Shown here: positions 1 to 10,870 of the stretch, piece after piece
Numbering within the stretch: the stretch's first letter is position 1
Layout of the letters: every line of letters starts with the position of its first letter
NCBI GenBank assembly: GCA_963681505.1
Contig: OY811971.1
Location: forward strand, 793,501-857,500
Direction of reading: 5' to 3'
DNA from: Eunapius fragilis
Lineage: Eukaryota > Porifera > Demospongiae > Spongillida > Spongillidae
Length of the DNA: 64,000 bases
The notes under the pieces: model-generated
What the model was told of the DNA's origin: nothing
Database searches by the model: none
Seen by the model: only the letters and a program-made list of their open reading frames with translations
Position numbers and translations under genes: made by a program

Positions 1-826
1 AAAGATGGACAGCATGACAGAGGAGCCCTCAGGGGGTACTGGGGTAAGAGGAGAAGGGTGGTGATGAGGAAGGGAAAGAAGAGGGAGAGGGATGGAGGAA
101 GAGGGGAGGAGGGAGAGGGGAGGAGGGATGGAGGAGAGGGGAGGAGGAATGGAGGGAGAGGGGAGGAGGGATGGTGGGAGGAAGGATGGAGGAAGAGGGG
201 ATGAAGGATGGAGGGGGAGGGAAGGAGGGAGAGGGGAGGAGGGATGGAGGGAGAGGGGAGGAGGGATGGAGGGAGAGAGGAGGAGGGATGGAGGGAGAGG
301 GGAGGAGGGATGGAGGGAGAGGGAGGAGGGATGGAGGGAGAGGGGAGGAGGGATGGAGGGAGAGGGGAGGAGGGAGAGGGGAGGGGAGGAGGGAGAGGGG
401 AGGAGGGAGAGGGGAGGGGAGGAGGGAGAGGGGAGGAGGGATGGAGGGAGAGGGAGGAGGGATGGAGGGAGAGGGGAGGAGGGATGGAGGGAGAGGAGAG
501 GAGGGATCTTCTCCGCTCCAAACTGTCGAGAAGATCACACGGCATGGTGTGCGTCCGACAAACTGACTCTTGGAAGTGCTATATATCGATGCGCTGAGGC
601 TGTACTCTGAAAATGCCTCGTTATTCTGTATATAAACAACCAAATTACAGGGTATAGGCTATTATTGAAGCACAACATAAATTTTTCTCACTTCCAGTTT
701 TCTTCTCAGTAAATTTCCGTAACCCTCTAGCGATATGTGCGTGAATTGGAAGTGCTGTGAGCTCTCCAGTGTGGGGGTCCCTGCGCTTCTGCTGACGCCT
801 AAAAGTTCCCGCCATTGTTTCGAAAA
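1..826 (-). CDS. NPHP4: NPHP4-like gene, 5' exons of the left copy (runs off the window)
   Basis: Three exon candidates read on the minus strand. Exon 1 (692-826) encodes QHFQFTHISLEGYGN and ends at a GTGAGA donor. Exon 2 (524-625, 34 codons, phase 0) starts NNEAFSEYSLSASIYS and contains QFVGRTP. The edge exon (1-38) follows a TTACCCCAG acceptor and encodes PPEGSSVMLSIF. They match, as I remember it, the N-terminal region of nephrocystin-4, a ciliary transition-zone protein. The exon that lies between exon 2 and the edge exon in the right-hand copy (35,519-35,585) is missing here: the sequence jumps from the purine repeat straight into exon 2. The left copy is therefore probably disrupted, or differs allelically. 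No start codon is visible in frame in exon 1, so an upstream exon is expected. Confidence 0.6.
62..510. repeat. polypurine minisatellite in NPHP4-like intron
   Basis: Tandem units of the type GGAGGGAGAGGGGAGGAGGGAT, almost pure purine on the plus strand. The NPHP4 sense strand is therefore pure pyrimidine. The open frames on both strands here are artefacts of composition. Confidence 0.9.
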
Positions 827-1985
827 CTATAATTCTTATTTTCACAAGGCCTGGACACGACCAATATGACTCGGCCGCGGTCCCAACGAACGCAAATTAT
901 GTACACGTACAGTGTACATAATAAGGTTGTAGCCTGCTCTTTTTTACTTTCGGCATTTATCTCTCTATAGCTAATTAAGGTACCCAAATAAATGCAACGC
1001 TTACTAATTTCATAACATACGTAAAAATATATATAAACAGTCCAAAACATAATCTCCCAGTGAAGACACCATTCATGAATGTACAGTATTATTTTATAAA
1101 GCTAGATGTGTAAGGGAATGCAGCTAGCCTGACACAAACCACACGGGCCATTTAAATTGATGATTACTGGCGTATTTGAAAAGCCTAGAACCATTTTTAA
1201 ATGTGTAGATGCGTTGCAAAAAAAAAGCACAACATAACTTACAACTTGGAATCTATTGGTTAGCTATTATTTATGCTACATCAGTTGCTCATTCCACTCA
1301 ATGTAATTTATAGGTCCTTGGTCCACATGCAGCATCACTATAGGTCCTTGGTCCATACCATCACTTCATCCTTCATCCACAGTGTCTACATATACATCAT
1401 TAGCTCCTTCTCTCATTAATCTCTTCATCCATATATGAGTACTGGTCTCTTCTTGTACATGATCAGCAACCTTTCCATCTGTAACCTGAGCAGGTTTTCC
1501 TGCAGGTCTATACATGTATATTCATTACAACATATTTGCAAACCCACATTATAGCTATGCATGTTTTTCATCAGTAACATTTACACTGTAAAAGTAATTT
1601 TGTATACCTGACAAGGATGACTTGTACCAATTTGTTTTTTGCACACATAAATCAGATCAGTTTTGTTACCAGTATGAAGCAACTGCTGCCACAAACTGGA
1701 AGGATGGATTTGATTTTCCAGACAAAACTTGTGCAGCTAAGTACCAGTAGCCACTTGGTCCATTGCATGATGCATCTTTTGGAGGTGTCTCCCTTGTGTC
1801 AGCAATGTACTTTACAAGAGCAACATGTTCAAAGTGATGGTTTCGTCTGATACGTGGCTATGAAAGCAATAAAATAACAAAACTTAAGCTGAAGTTAACT
1901 TACCATCACAAAGTAACTTGCAAAAAGTAGAAATGCAATGGGACTATACAAGTCTGTGCATTTATATAGGACCCATAGGCGGATC
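827..1985. other. intergenic region, no recognised gene
   Basis: AT-rich sequence shared with copy B (37,730-38,765) but differing by indels. Two short reading stretches are conserved between the copies: about 1,155-1,310, clearer in copy B at 38,150-38,306 and encoding TILNCVDALQTKAQH, and about 1,617-1,740, encoding NWKDGFDFPDKTC. I recognise no domain in either. They may be relics of a transposon or of exons. Confidence 0.4.
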
Positions 1986-2045
1986 CAGGGGTGGGGGGGT
2001 GGGGGGGTGGGGGGGTGCCTAGGGTGCCCAGGCACACCCCTCCAA
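1977..2045. repeat. G-rich tract with GTGGGGGGG units and a small GC hairpin
   Basis: Several 8-bp G-rich units are followed by the near palindrome TGCCTAGGGTGCCCAGGCA. The left side reads GGCGGATCCAGG, a word also found at hAT-type element ends elsewhere in the window (43,007 and 49,150), so this may be a truncated hAT MITE. Confidence 0.45.
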
Positions 2046-2549
2046 GGTCCAGTCAAAAGTCAATTCTTTAACTATGTACTTTATTAAATTTCATTTCTAT
2101 GTCGGTGGCGCGTGTTAAGAAACGTCAAAGTAGCATTTTAAGTTGCTTCAGCCAATTGTCTGTATACACCTAACCTTATGAACCTCAACGGGGATACACA
2201 TTACCGTATGAACGGGGATACACGTTGCCATATGAGCGGCACGGTTATTGCGCTTATAATTTACCATGCCCCACTATTCATTAATATTCAGGTGCATGCA
2301 CCACCCGGCCGAAAATCCTATGGGACCAAACACAGGCTCCACCCACCATAGTTTTCATATCCTGGGATATAGGATGGTAGGAAAATGTACACAGTGGATG
2401 GGAAGACCACTCCTAAAAGCTTTGGAACCTGCGGACGCAGGTTCCATATAGGATTGATGCCCTATAATGAAGTCATTAAAAAAACGTGACTCTTGTCTAG
2501 AGGGAAAACGATAAATCGGATCATTTCCCTCGGTCAAACTGTTATTCAC

Positions 2550-2740
2550 CGCCATTTTTCTTCTTCTTCTCCTCCTCCTCCACCTCCTCCCCTCTCCCTC
2601 CTTCCCTCCCCATCCATCCTTCCTCCCCTCTCCCTCCATCCCTCCTCGCCTCTCCCTCCTCCCCTCCTCCTCCATCCTTCCTCCCATCTCCCTCCTCCCC
2701 TCTCCTCCATCACTCTCCCTCCTCTTTCCCTTCCTCATCA
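2550..2740. repeat. polypyrimidine minisatellite (inverted relative to the NPHP4 intron repeat)
   Basis: CTCCCTCCTCCCCTCTCC-type units on the plus strand. It directly precedes the inverted NPHP4 exon relic, mirroring the arrangement at 34,800-35,490. It is absent from copy B. Confidence 0.85.
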
Positions 2741-2763
2741 CCACCCTTCTCCTCTTACCCCAG

Positions 2764-2923
2764 TACCCCCTGAGGGCTCAGACCATTGCCTCTGTCTTGG
2801 ATGGACTATGCTGTTCATCTTTGACAACACCATGAAGTAGACCTCAGAAGGAGGCGGGGCACTGAGACCCACTGTACGAGGGAACACCAAGGATGTTGTT
2901 CTCAATGCCTCATCCCATGATGG
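2764..2923 (+). pseudogene. NPHP4: inverted relic of NPHP4 exon 4 (copy A)
   Basis: Plus-strand sequence after a TTACCCCAG acceptor encodes PPEGSDHCLCLGWTMLFIFD, then NTMK, a TAG (2,838-2,840) and TSEGGGALRP, and ends at a GTAACC donor. It is the reverse-orientation relative of the exon at 34,820-34,938. It keeps a stretch (HCLCLGWTMLF) that resembles nephrocystin-4 better than either collinear copy does, but it carries a stop and a short deletion after GGGALR. No neighbouring NPHP4 exons follow on this strand, so it is a pseudo-exon. Confidence 0.65.
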
Positions 2924-2929
2924 GTAACC

Positions 2930-3205
2930 ACATACCTCCTCCCTCTCCCTCCTCCTTCCTCTCCTCTCCCTCCCTCCCCTCTCCCTCCTCTCCTCTCCCT
3001 CCCCTCTCCCTCCTCCCCTCTCCCTTCCCCCTTTTCCTCTCTTCCACCTCCTCCTACCTTCCCCCTTCTACTCCCATCTCCCTCCTCCATACCCTCTCCT
3101 TACTCTCCTCCTCCCCTCACCCTCCTCCTCCCCTCTCCTTACTCTCCTCCTCCCCTCCCTCCTCCCCTCCCCCTCTCCCTCCTCCCCTCCTCCTCCTCCT
3201 CGTTC
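2930..3205. repeat. polypyrimidine minisatellite downstream of the inverted exon relic
   Basis: CTCCCTCCTCC-type units, the mirror image of the intron repeat that follows exon 4 in the NPHP4-like gene. It was evidently duplicated together with the exon. Confidence 0.85.
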
Positions 3206-3544
3206 TTCCTTCCGCCACGAAGAACTCGAGCTAGAAACGTTGTCCATGAGCGCCAACAGCATCAATCGCTTCAGAATAAATCCGGATTTTATCTTTAGGG
3301 GTCAGAAACATGTTTGACGCTTCGGGTGAAATAAAAAAAGCGAGTAGTCCGAATTTGGTATATAGTGGCTGGATAAACAAAAAATCTCGTACCCTGACCA
3401 TTCATCTACTAATGCAATGGACGAGTTGCGCGTAAGGTACAAAGAATTTAATCATCCTTAATTACATCCGGACTGCTACTGTTTGAACGGAGCTCAACGT
3501 GCATACCGCCATCCTTGGGAAACCTTGAGGAATAAACAGCTGCT

Positions 3545-4260
3545 ATGCCTGGCACATGGTGCCGAGTGTGTGACAACAGCAAGTCCGGCGATCCAAATGC
3601 CTCCTTTCACAGATTCCCTACAAACCTAGAAAGGCGGCTATCTATCCAGCTTACTGTGTTTAACGTACAGCCATTTAAAGGATATAAAGCCTTATCATCG
3701 CGGTTGCTCCATCAGACATTTTCTAAATAGCGAAGCGAATAACAACCCCGAAACTACCCTCGGGGAAAAGGTTATCCTGCCCCCCCCCCCCCCCCCGAGA
3801 AAGAGGGCTAAAAACCGAGAGGCCAATAAGCAGCTATTTCGACTATAGATTTTCTATTGTCAACGTCATTAACATCGGCACCATCAAACATGCAGCAATT
3901 CTATGACAACATCCACCTTTAAACAACCTCCACTTTCTGTAGCTGATGTCAGAGAACAACTAGTGAGCAACTATCAAGTGCATGAGTTGCCCAACAATGT
4001 TGACGATGCCTCACAGTCTGGCGCATTACCCATCGATGGGTTCAATCTATCCCTTTAGACTGAATCATTAGTGAATGCTCCAGAGTAACTCCCCGTCTAG
4101 AAACTCAAAATACTTCCAGAAACGAATATGCACCTACAAAGATTAAATTTAGGATCGAACACGATGATTGCCGAGTTAGAGTCTAACTGGGTTCATATTT
4201 TTTTGGCCTTCTACAACCTCCTTGGTCCAGTTGTTATTGATCTGCAGTACTGAGAGTCAA
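3545..4260 (+). pseudogene. THAP-domain transposase relic with DDE_4-like segment (copy A)
   Basis: Starts MPGTWCRVCDNSKSGDPNAS followed by FHRFPTN, the C2CH zinc-finger opening of THAP DNA-binding domains. The later half of the finger (RVCSIRHF) is readable in copy B. Around 4,140-4,255 a frame reads FRIEHDDCRVR and then FGLLQLLGPVVIDLQ, resembling the helix-turn-helix/DDE_Tnp_4 region of animal THAP-linked transposases. Stops and frameshifts interrupt it throughout, so it is a dead transposase. A poly-C run at 3,780-3,796 interrupts it as well. Family assignment is from memory and moderate. Confidence 0.6.
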
Positions 4261-4589
4261 TTCCTGTACGGAATTGAAAAACGAAAAATAGATCCAGAAA
4301 ATCAACTGTTTATGGGTTTGGTGAAGCTAAGGCAAAAATCATGACTAAACGTCACAGTTCCTTGGGCTGACAACTTTAAGACATAGAGACTAGCAGTCCG
4401 GACGTGACGTCACGTTCAATCAAATCTTTAATCAACATTCCATCGCTTACGCGCGACTGGTCCATTGACCGACGTACGGTAAGTCACACCTACGCGTTAT
4501 GAATATAGATACCAGTTTAACATGGCCAGATGGCTATACGTACTTTTGGACTATAAAGTCCAAAGCCACGCCACGGACTCAGCAGCGCT

Positions 4590-4835
4590 CTTGATGCATG
4601 CAGCTACAAGGCTGATCCAGAAAATGACTATGAGTGCGTCAGCTACAAGCTAGGCTAATCAAGGTTTATGAGCACGACAGCTAAAAGGTTGATCCAGATC
4701 TAGAAAAGATGGTTTATGAGCGCGACAGCTACGAGGCTGACCCAGAAAAGAAGAAGGCCTACGAGCGTGACAGCTATGAAGCTTAACCAGAAAAGTAGAA
4801 GACCTATGAGCGAGACAGCCACCTCGATCTCACAC
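4590..4835 (+). pseudogene. degenerate YEADPEKKKAYERDS peptide-repeat relic (copy A)
   Basis: Successive units read SYKADPEN, SYEADPEKKKAYERDS and PEK with stops between them. Short ADPEKK repeats of this kind occur in transposon-encoded proteins of cnidarians and sponges. Not functional here. Related units lie at 40,665-40,925 and 36,945-37,330. Confidence 0.5.
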
Positions 4836-5125
4836 AGTGAGTCCAGATAATGTTATTTGTTTACTTTAAATACAACAAGTCTACCTAGGCAGTTGCTGGT
4901 GACTCCGCCGGCTATGTACATGTATATAAAAACTGTCCGATTTGCTAAGCGAATTGAATACGAGACCTTGCTCCAACGATGACGCATTGCCGTAGGGTCT
5001 AAGAGCTACCAAATGAACTACCATCAAAAAGGTAAGATCAATATGAACCTCGCTTTTATCAATTCGCGCGTGGGTTAACGTTGTAGATTGGGTTGGAAGC
5101 ACGTCACGTGAGTGCATACTTCTAC

Positions 5126-7185
5126 AGTGGCACTCCATGATACGGTACGATCTATCCCTTGATCTCTGCTATCCTAGATGTGACTATTAGTTTTAAAAAG
5201 CATTTTCATATACAGTAGCTTGGTCTGTGCTGCATCCTACCAGAGATAATATATAAAGGGATTGGCAACGCGTCACGTGAGCCATAGAGATTGGCGAATT
5301 TTACTGTGCCATGCGATCTGGTGTGAATCGCACGTGCTGTAAGTGTGAAACGGACATCAAAATTCGTTTGTTTGTTGCAACCACGAAAGGAAGACAGTAC
5401 CCACCGCTGTGATAGAGTACGTAAATAGAAGGTATTTTTTGGTCATTTATAGGGGGTCGAGACTTTGGCGCGTGATTTTATATTGTCTTAAGTTCAATGA
5501 AATTTTACAATGTCGGGAGCGCTCTTTTTTTTTGTGGAACAGCATCTTGTGCATCCGTGGGCTTTTTATACATACGATCGTTTGCCTAACTCAAACAATG
5601 GTTATATATTAGTGTGGTGTTGTGTTTTTGCCCAAAGTGCGCTTGTAACGATGCTTATAGCATATTGGGTATGCAGAACGTGTGGGACAGTTACGTCGTA
5701 GCCACACAGACTAGTATGGTAAAACGGATACTGGCTTGTAGCTCTATCCGTGTATTTTAGTATCCAAGTATTGTAGTTTGCACCATACGTCTAGTTCACG
5801 GCGTGTGTATTTTTAAGAGTGGATTAAAATTTAGATTGGGGCAACATCGCGCGAAGTGTCTGTACCTCGCGAGAGTGTCGGTATTTCTTTTTCTTCGTTC
5901 CTGACTATCACACTGCCTCCACCATTGGCCTGCCCTGTTACCATGCATTAGCAGTGATTTCAGAATGTTTTTAGTATGACAAGTTTCCTGTTGGATGTAC
6001 ATGTATTCGGCAGTGCACATGTGTGTAGTGCATGGAAACTCATATCAGATCATGGTTTATGTGTACTTCAACGGTGGCACTACAATGCCTCTACTCTGTA
6101 CATGTACATGGTATTGTATTGTAGTTCTGACCTCACATTTTTTTCTACCTAGGTATAAACACGGGGACTGTTTTCCTACTATTCACAACGGTGTGTGGTG
6201 TGCTCATCATGTTGACCAGGACATTTGAACGCCTTCTCCAGCAGTGTGCTGTCCACTGCAAGTGCCATGCATCACATCCTAAGCCATGGACAAACATCTC
6301 CCCCTCTCTCTCCCCTTCTCCTTTCCTCTCCTCTCTCTCTCTCCCCTCTCTCCCCTTCTCCTTTCCTCTCCTCTCTCTCCCCCCCTCTCTCTCCCCCTCT
6401 CTCTCTCCCCTTCTCCTTTCCTCTCCTCTCTCTCTCTCATATGCAGGGCTTCCAGGGTTGAGTAGTGCACTTACCCAGATCGTGGTCCAGCTGTTTGGTT
6501 ACCTTACCCTGCATGGTTCACGCCAGATATCTCAAACTGTGTTCATACGTATATGTGTGTGGATTTAAATGCATTTGTGTGGATTCGGGTGCGGAGGGCA
6601 CGCGTTAGTAAGCGTTAAGTGGCCCCGTTGCCAATCCCTTTATATATTATCTCTGCCCAGCTGCTAGCTTCATCGAGTTCCCTCCTTGTTGGAACATCCA
6701 CACCACTACGAGGCCTCTTGCTCCTCCTCATCAGGGTACCCCCATTTCCTTGGATGCTGCACTTCCACATCGGGACACTGCCTCTCTAGGACCCCCCTCC
6801 ACACAGTATACCCCTCCTGCTCCACTACTACATGCTACCCCCATTTCCACTTCCACAATTACACACCATTTGGGCGTCCTAATACACTGTCTTGATATCT
6901 GGGGAGGGTCTGCTGCAAAATATTCTTGCAGCCCAATTGGACACATGCAATGTTGCAATCAGAAATTAAGAAACATATGAAACAAGTAATAAAAACATTC
7001 TCTATGAGAAAGTTGGTAGCATATATATAGGATTGGAATAAGAAGGAATATTGGTGCTTAAAGGAAGGAAACGGGTCTAATAAGAAGGGAAAATATTTAA
7101 AAGTCCCATATTTCGCACACTGACATATAATGTCCTACAAATGGGCGAAATATAGGACTATTATACATTTACCCTTCTGTTTACA
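5126..7185 (+). mobile_element. composite repeat with internal inverted repeats (copy A)
   Basis: The block 5,126-5,250 is also found, reverse-complemented, at 23,871-23,965. The block 6,660-7,185 is also found, reverse-complemented, at 22,871-23,520. These blocks therefore travel as one dispersed unit, with the copy at 22.9-24.0 kb internally deleted. An inverted repeat (AGATAATATATAAAGGGATT) occurs at about 5,252-5,280 and 6,629-6,658. Proline/threonine/serine-rich frames such as HPHHYEASCSSSSGYPHFLG recur in all copies without a recognisable domain. A CT-rich microsatellite lies at 6,298-6,440. Confidence 0.55.
6976..7183. mobile_element. partial copy of hairpin MITE family F
   Basis: Carries the TATGAGAAAGTTGGTAGCAT arm and a short inverted segment around GAAATATAGGACTATTATAC. 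It is the truncated relative of the complete foldback copy at 37,438-37,729. Confidence 0.7.
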
Positions 7186-7186
7186 G

Positions 7187-7600
7187 TGGGTACATGTGGG
7201 CAGGGAGTCCAACTGCTTACAGTAGGCACATGGGGAAGGGGGGTTCCAGCTGCTTACAGTGGGTGTATGTGGGCGGGGGGGGGAAGAGGTGGGTCCAGCT
7301 GCGTACAGTGGGTACATGGAGGCAGGGGTTCAGCTGCTTATAGTGGGTGCATAGGGGCAGGGGGTCCAGCTGCTTACAGTGGGTACATTTGGGCAGGGGG
7401 TACAGCTGCTTATTCAATGGGTACATGTGGGGAGGGGGTACAGCTGCTTATATAGTGGGTACATGTGGGCAGGGGGTCCAGCTGCTTACAGAGGGTACAT
7501 TCACCAAGGGTCGAGCTGCTTACAGTGGCTATATGAAGGCGGGGTCAGCTGCTTACTGTGAGCTCATGGGCGGAGGATCCAACTGCTTACAGTGGGCATA
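7187..7600. repeat. 36-38 bp minisatellite (copy A)
   Basis: About ten units of roughly 37 bp, with cores CAGTGGGTACATGTGGGCAG and GTCCAGCTGCTTA. They give spurious GQGVQLL/YSGY frames. The same array lies at 53,808-54,230, where it differs by small indels. Confidence 0.9.
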
Positions 7601-7937
7601 ATTATAGAGAAGTATACTGTGATCCTGAAGCCAGTGCTAAAATATGTGATCTCACTCCTAACTTGATGTGACATTATATAAAGAGTGAAATCACACTATA
7701 AGTATATAAATATTAAATTTTTAAATAGCCGTATTTCAGCGTATGAAAAATGTCCGTAGAGGTAAATTTTTATTTTCTGTTCACACGTCGTATTGTAATT
7801 CAAGTTTGCAGATGATTATAGTTGTTGTATATGTAATTGTATATTATAAATGCCAATCCTCTACACACGTTGCTATATTCAATTCTATTAAATTTAATAC
7901 GTAACTACATCTCATCATGGTATACTTATTGCGGTCA

Positions 7938-9661
7938 TTAGGCCACCTTTACTATATTGGTGGTGGTCTTCACTCCGTATGTTCCAGTTAGCGTTCCAGA
8001 AGTTGACATTACTACGGAACTGCCTTTGCTGGATACAATGGGACTAGTATACCCTAAAAACTTCAGAATACTCTCCACTGCCGCTGCATCAAGTGGAGTG
8101 TCCATTACCAAATTTCCGCCACTGGTAGATACTCTGGTTCCTTTTGCCGTTGCCACCAAGTTGGCAGTGAATTTCAGCTGAACATCGTTGACCACGTAAA
8201 CGAAGCCTTCCATTTTGAAAGTTCCGGTTTCCCTTGGAACCATTGAAGCTGATAACTCAATCGAGTGTTCTGAGGTTTTTGTCCAATCTTGAGTGGACCC
8301 TACTGTAAAACTTGCAGAGACTGAAAATTGGCTTTCAGCAAGTAACGGAATTCCAGCCTTGATTTTGAATTCTGTACCAATGGTGATCGATTCGTTAAAA
8401 CCCCACGCGAAGGATTCGGTCAGTGTTTTTCGAAACATTCGTTGAACACCAGAACCTAGGACCGACTCATCCACTGTCAGAGTGTGACTATCAATAAGGT
8501 TAGGGGTTTTGCTTATTTCCAGATACTTTTCAGGGTTATCATAGCGAAAGTCGGTGAGCTGCAAATACAGCTTGTAGTTGACAGGTACGAATGACCACTC
8601 CAGCACATCGTGCTGGTTTGGATCCTGTTTGGAGTAACCGAGCAAAGGATCAGTGATACCAGGTCGTCGGCCATCAAGGTACAGATCGCTGGCACGACTG
8701 AGTATGGCATAGCGCCCTGATTGAAGTTTTATTATTTTCCAATGCACCTCTTTGATTGGTGTGGGATCGGTGTTTCCATAGCCAAGCAAAGGGTTTTCTA
8801 AACCTGGTCTTCGACCGTCAAGAAAGTTTAAACCGCTCAAACTCCGGAGCGCATAGTAGCCTGAACCAACGGATTGAATGACCCATTGTACCTCATATAT
8901 TTTGGAGGGGTCCGATCCACTGTAACCCAGCAGCGGATTATCAATACCGGGTCGTCGACCGTCAAGGTAGTATTTGCTGGCATGGCTAAGAATGGCGTAA
9001 CACACGCCAGTAGAAATATTTGTACCGGGAATCGCTTCGATTGGAACAAAGCTCTATAAATCATGAATGCAGTTCACAGAGATAAAACAATCAGGCACAC
9101 TTCAGTGTATGCACTACAATTTCATCGTGCACATGCAGCGGCGCGGAGGCCGCGACTCATGCACGCGGCATGCATATATGGGCCATGATCCGAAAAAGGA
9201 CCTATAAAATGAACTCATACATTTTCAAATTATTTCATGTGAAGAGATATCTTTTTTTCTCGATCTCGCACTGGAAATTACACGGACGATGTAAGACATA
9301 TTAAGTTACAATTTAGTAAGGCCTGAATTTTAATGGGATGCATTTTTCAATTGCCGGCACGCGCTGAAATTATTTAGCCATTATAGGTCCTTTTCGTGGA
9401 TATATACGATCATAATTATAACATATTGAATAATATACTTTCATCCAACGCGGCGTGCCAATTACTCATATGCAGGCATGCATCCTGTGACCGTCATGCC
9501 ATTATGTTCCACCTACATGCATGCACGCAACATGCATGCACCTGCTACTTAAAACTATTGCTAATTCATGCTCAGAGAACGTGCATGCATGCATGCATCC
9601 GTGCACATGCACATAGACACCCACACCGCAAGGTCATGCAGTAAAGAGTTCTCACCGACAT
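7938..9661 (-). CDS. beta-trefoil lectin fused to an aerolysin-like pore-forming domain (copy A)
   Basis: Two-exon model on the minus strand. Exon 1 ends with ATG TCG (9,656-9,661) directly before a GTGAGA donor. Exon 2 (7,938-9,053) begins after TTTATAG with AGC TTT GTT in phase 0, giving 373 residues starting MSSFVPIEAIPG with no signal peptide. Residues about 19-158 are three repeats of 48 residues, each with YLDGRRPG or FLDGRRPG, then NPLLGY or DPLLGY, and a tryptophan (W59, W107, W155): a beta-trefoil of lectin type. Residues about 160-373 resemble the aerolysin/ETX-MTX2/natterin family: FAWGFNES (217-224), GIPLLAES (236-243), and an alternating Ser/hydrophobic strand near 245-255 that could form the membrane hairpin. 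Such proteins oligomerise into pores after glycan binding; a defence or digestive role is inference. The stop codon is at 7,938-7,940. Upstream of exon 2 the frame is closed by TAG at the acceptor, which supports splicing. Confidence 0.85.
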
Positions 9662-9720
9662 AACGCAGCTGCTTTTGATACTTGTGAATGCAGGACTTGG
9701 GGTACTTAACAGGTTTGTAT
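9656..9720 (-). other. first exon (5' UTR plus Met-Ser) of the lectin gene, copy A
   Basis: Short leader after the TATA box, ending ATGTCG|GTGAGAAC. The coding part is only two codons and joins exon 2 in phase 0. The 5' end (about 9,715-9,722) is inferred from TATA spacing. Confidence 0.65.
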
Positions 9721-9743
9721 GCAAGAATGCGTGAGCGCGCGAG

Positions 9744-9753
9744 TATTTATATA
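9744..9753 (-). promoter_or_regulatory. TATA box of the lectin gene, copy A
   Basis: TATATAAATA on the minus strand, about 85 bp upstream of the ATG, in a GC-rich context (GGGCCCGCGCCGGC just upstream). The same element is conserved in all intact promoter modules of the window. Confidence 0.7.
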
Positions 9754-9769
9754 ATCCGCATCTGACGTT

Positions 9770-10600
9770 TGAACAAAGTGGACGGCCTCTTTGGGCCCGC
9801 GCCGGCAGGGGCATAACGTCCGGCCGCACGACAGTCCATTGTCTAAACACCGCAACGCCGCAAGACCACAAGACCACAATGACTCTGGTGACACAATTGA
9901 TGAGATTGCCTGTAGTAAGTGAGTGAGCATAGTTGGCTAACTTTTCATGCTACAATCCACTGGGCCATGCTGATGTGTGCATATGCATTCCGATTATTTT
10001 GATCGTCCTACTATTAATACATGAGTTGGCCACACATAAGGGTTGTTGTGTCAGTATAATCATAGGTTTGTTGAGGGTTTCATGTTCATGCTTCACATCA
10101 CTGGATTACCACTTTGCAAGTGCTGCCAAAGGGCAGACAGAATGACCCACTGGCCAACATCGCACTGCACTGCACACGGGACACTTTTGTTAACACGTAA
10201 CCCTGGTCTACACACCGCCATTCCAATTCTACACAGAGGATTGTTAGGATTAACTTCAATTCCGGCTTTAGTTCCTGCATGCATCTATGATACAGGTGTA
10301 TGAAAGAGAGGGAATTGGTAGCAGCAGCAGTGTGTACATGTGATCATATATCATCTGCGGCTCACAAATAAGATCACCTGTTAAAAAGACCATTTAACCG
10401 CCCGATCATATGACCATTTCGCCAATCCGACCACCATCCAATAAGATCAGCAGTGAGTAAATTTTGGGGGGCGTTTTTGTGCATGTACATTTCTACGGCT
10501 TTGATGTTTAAGGATCACTTATGTGTACATACAAACACTTCGCAAAACGCTAGCATGCAGCTTATAAAGTAGTGCAAACACGATACACGTATGTACAGTA
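9770..10600 (-). repeat. left arm of a large imperfect inverted repeat (lectin upstream region)
   Basis: Upstream DNA of the lectin promoter. It recurs reverse-complemented at about 11,785-12,573 and again at 17,200-17,830. Landmarks are the words GAGAGGGAATTGGTAGCAGC, GGCTCACAAATAAGATCACC and GCAAAACGCTAGCATGCAGC. Confidence 0.75.
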
Positions 10601-10639
10601 ACCACAGTCGACGTGTTTCAGTTGTGCTTCCGGCCCTCG

Positions 10640-10870
10640 AAATATCGATTGACGAAAAGCAGCCTCCACAACAACAAAAATCCAGTTTGACTACGCCAAG
10701 AACAAAAGGACATGCCCTGGCAATGGAGGAGCGGTGTGCTGTTCTCGGCTTATTGAAAAAGGAAAGTCGCAGAGAAAGATTGTAATAATGTTTTAGTGTT
10801 TCAAAAACGCAAATTCAAAACATTCACGCATCACAGGTCCAGAAACTGCGGACATCAGTGCGTAACTCTG
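10640..10870 (+). pseudogene. pogo/Tc1-type transposase N-terminus relic (copy A)
   Basis: Reads MEERCAVLGLLKK, then in shifted frames GKSQRKI and SVSKTQIQNI. This is the layout of the Psq/CENP-B-type helix-turn-helix at the start of pogo/Tigger transposases. Frame changes between the pieces mark it as a relic. It sits in the spacer of the inverted repeat. Confidence 0.5.

Noticed and set aside
6191-6568. A small gene reading LTRTFERLLQQCAVHCKC
   Set aside because: It runs into a CT microsatellite, has no recognised domain, and lies within the dispersed composite repeat; kept only as part of that repeat.
7938-9005. Lectin starting at position 9,005
   Set aside because: The codon there is GTG (Val), not ATG. 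The conserved upstream Met-Ser exon joins in phase and gives a better start.
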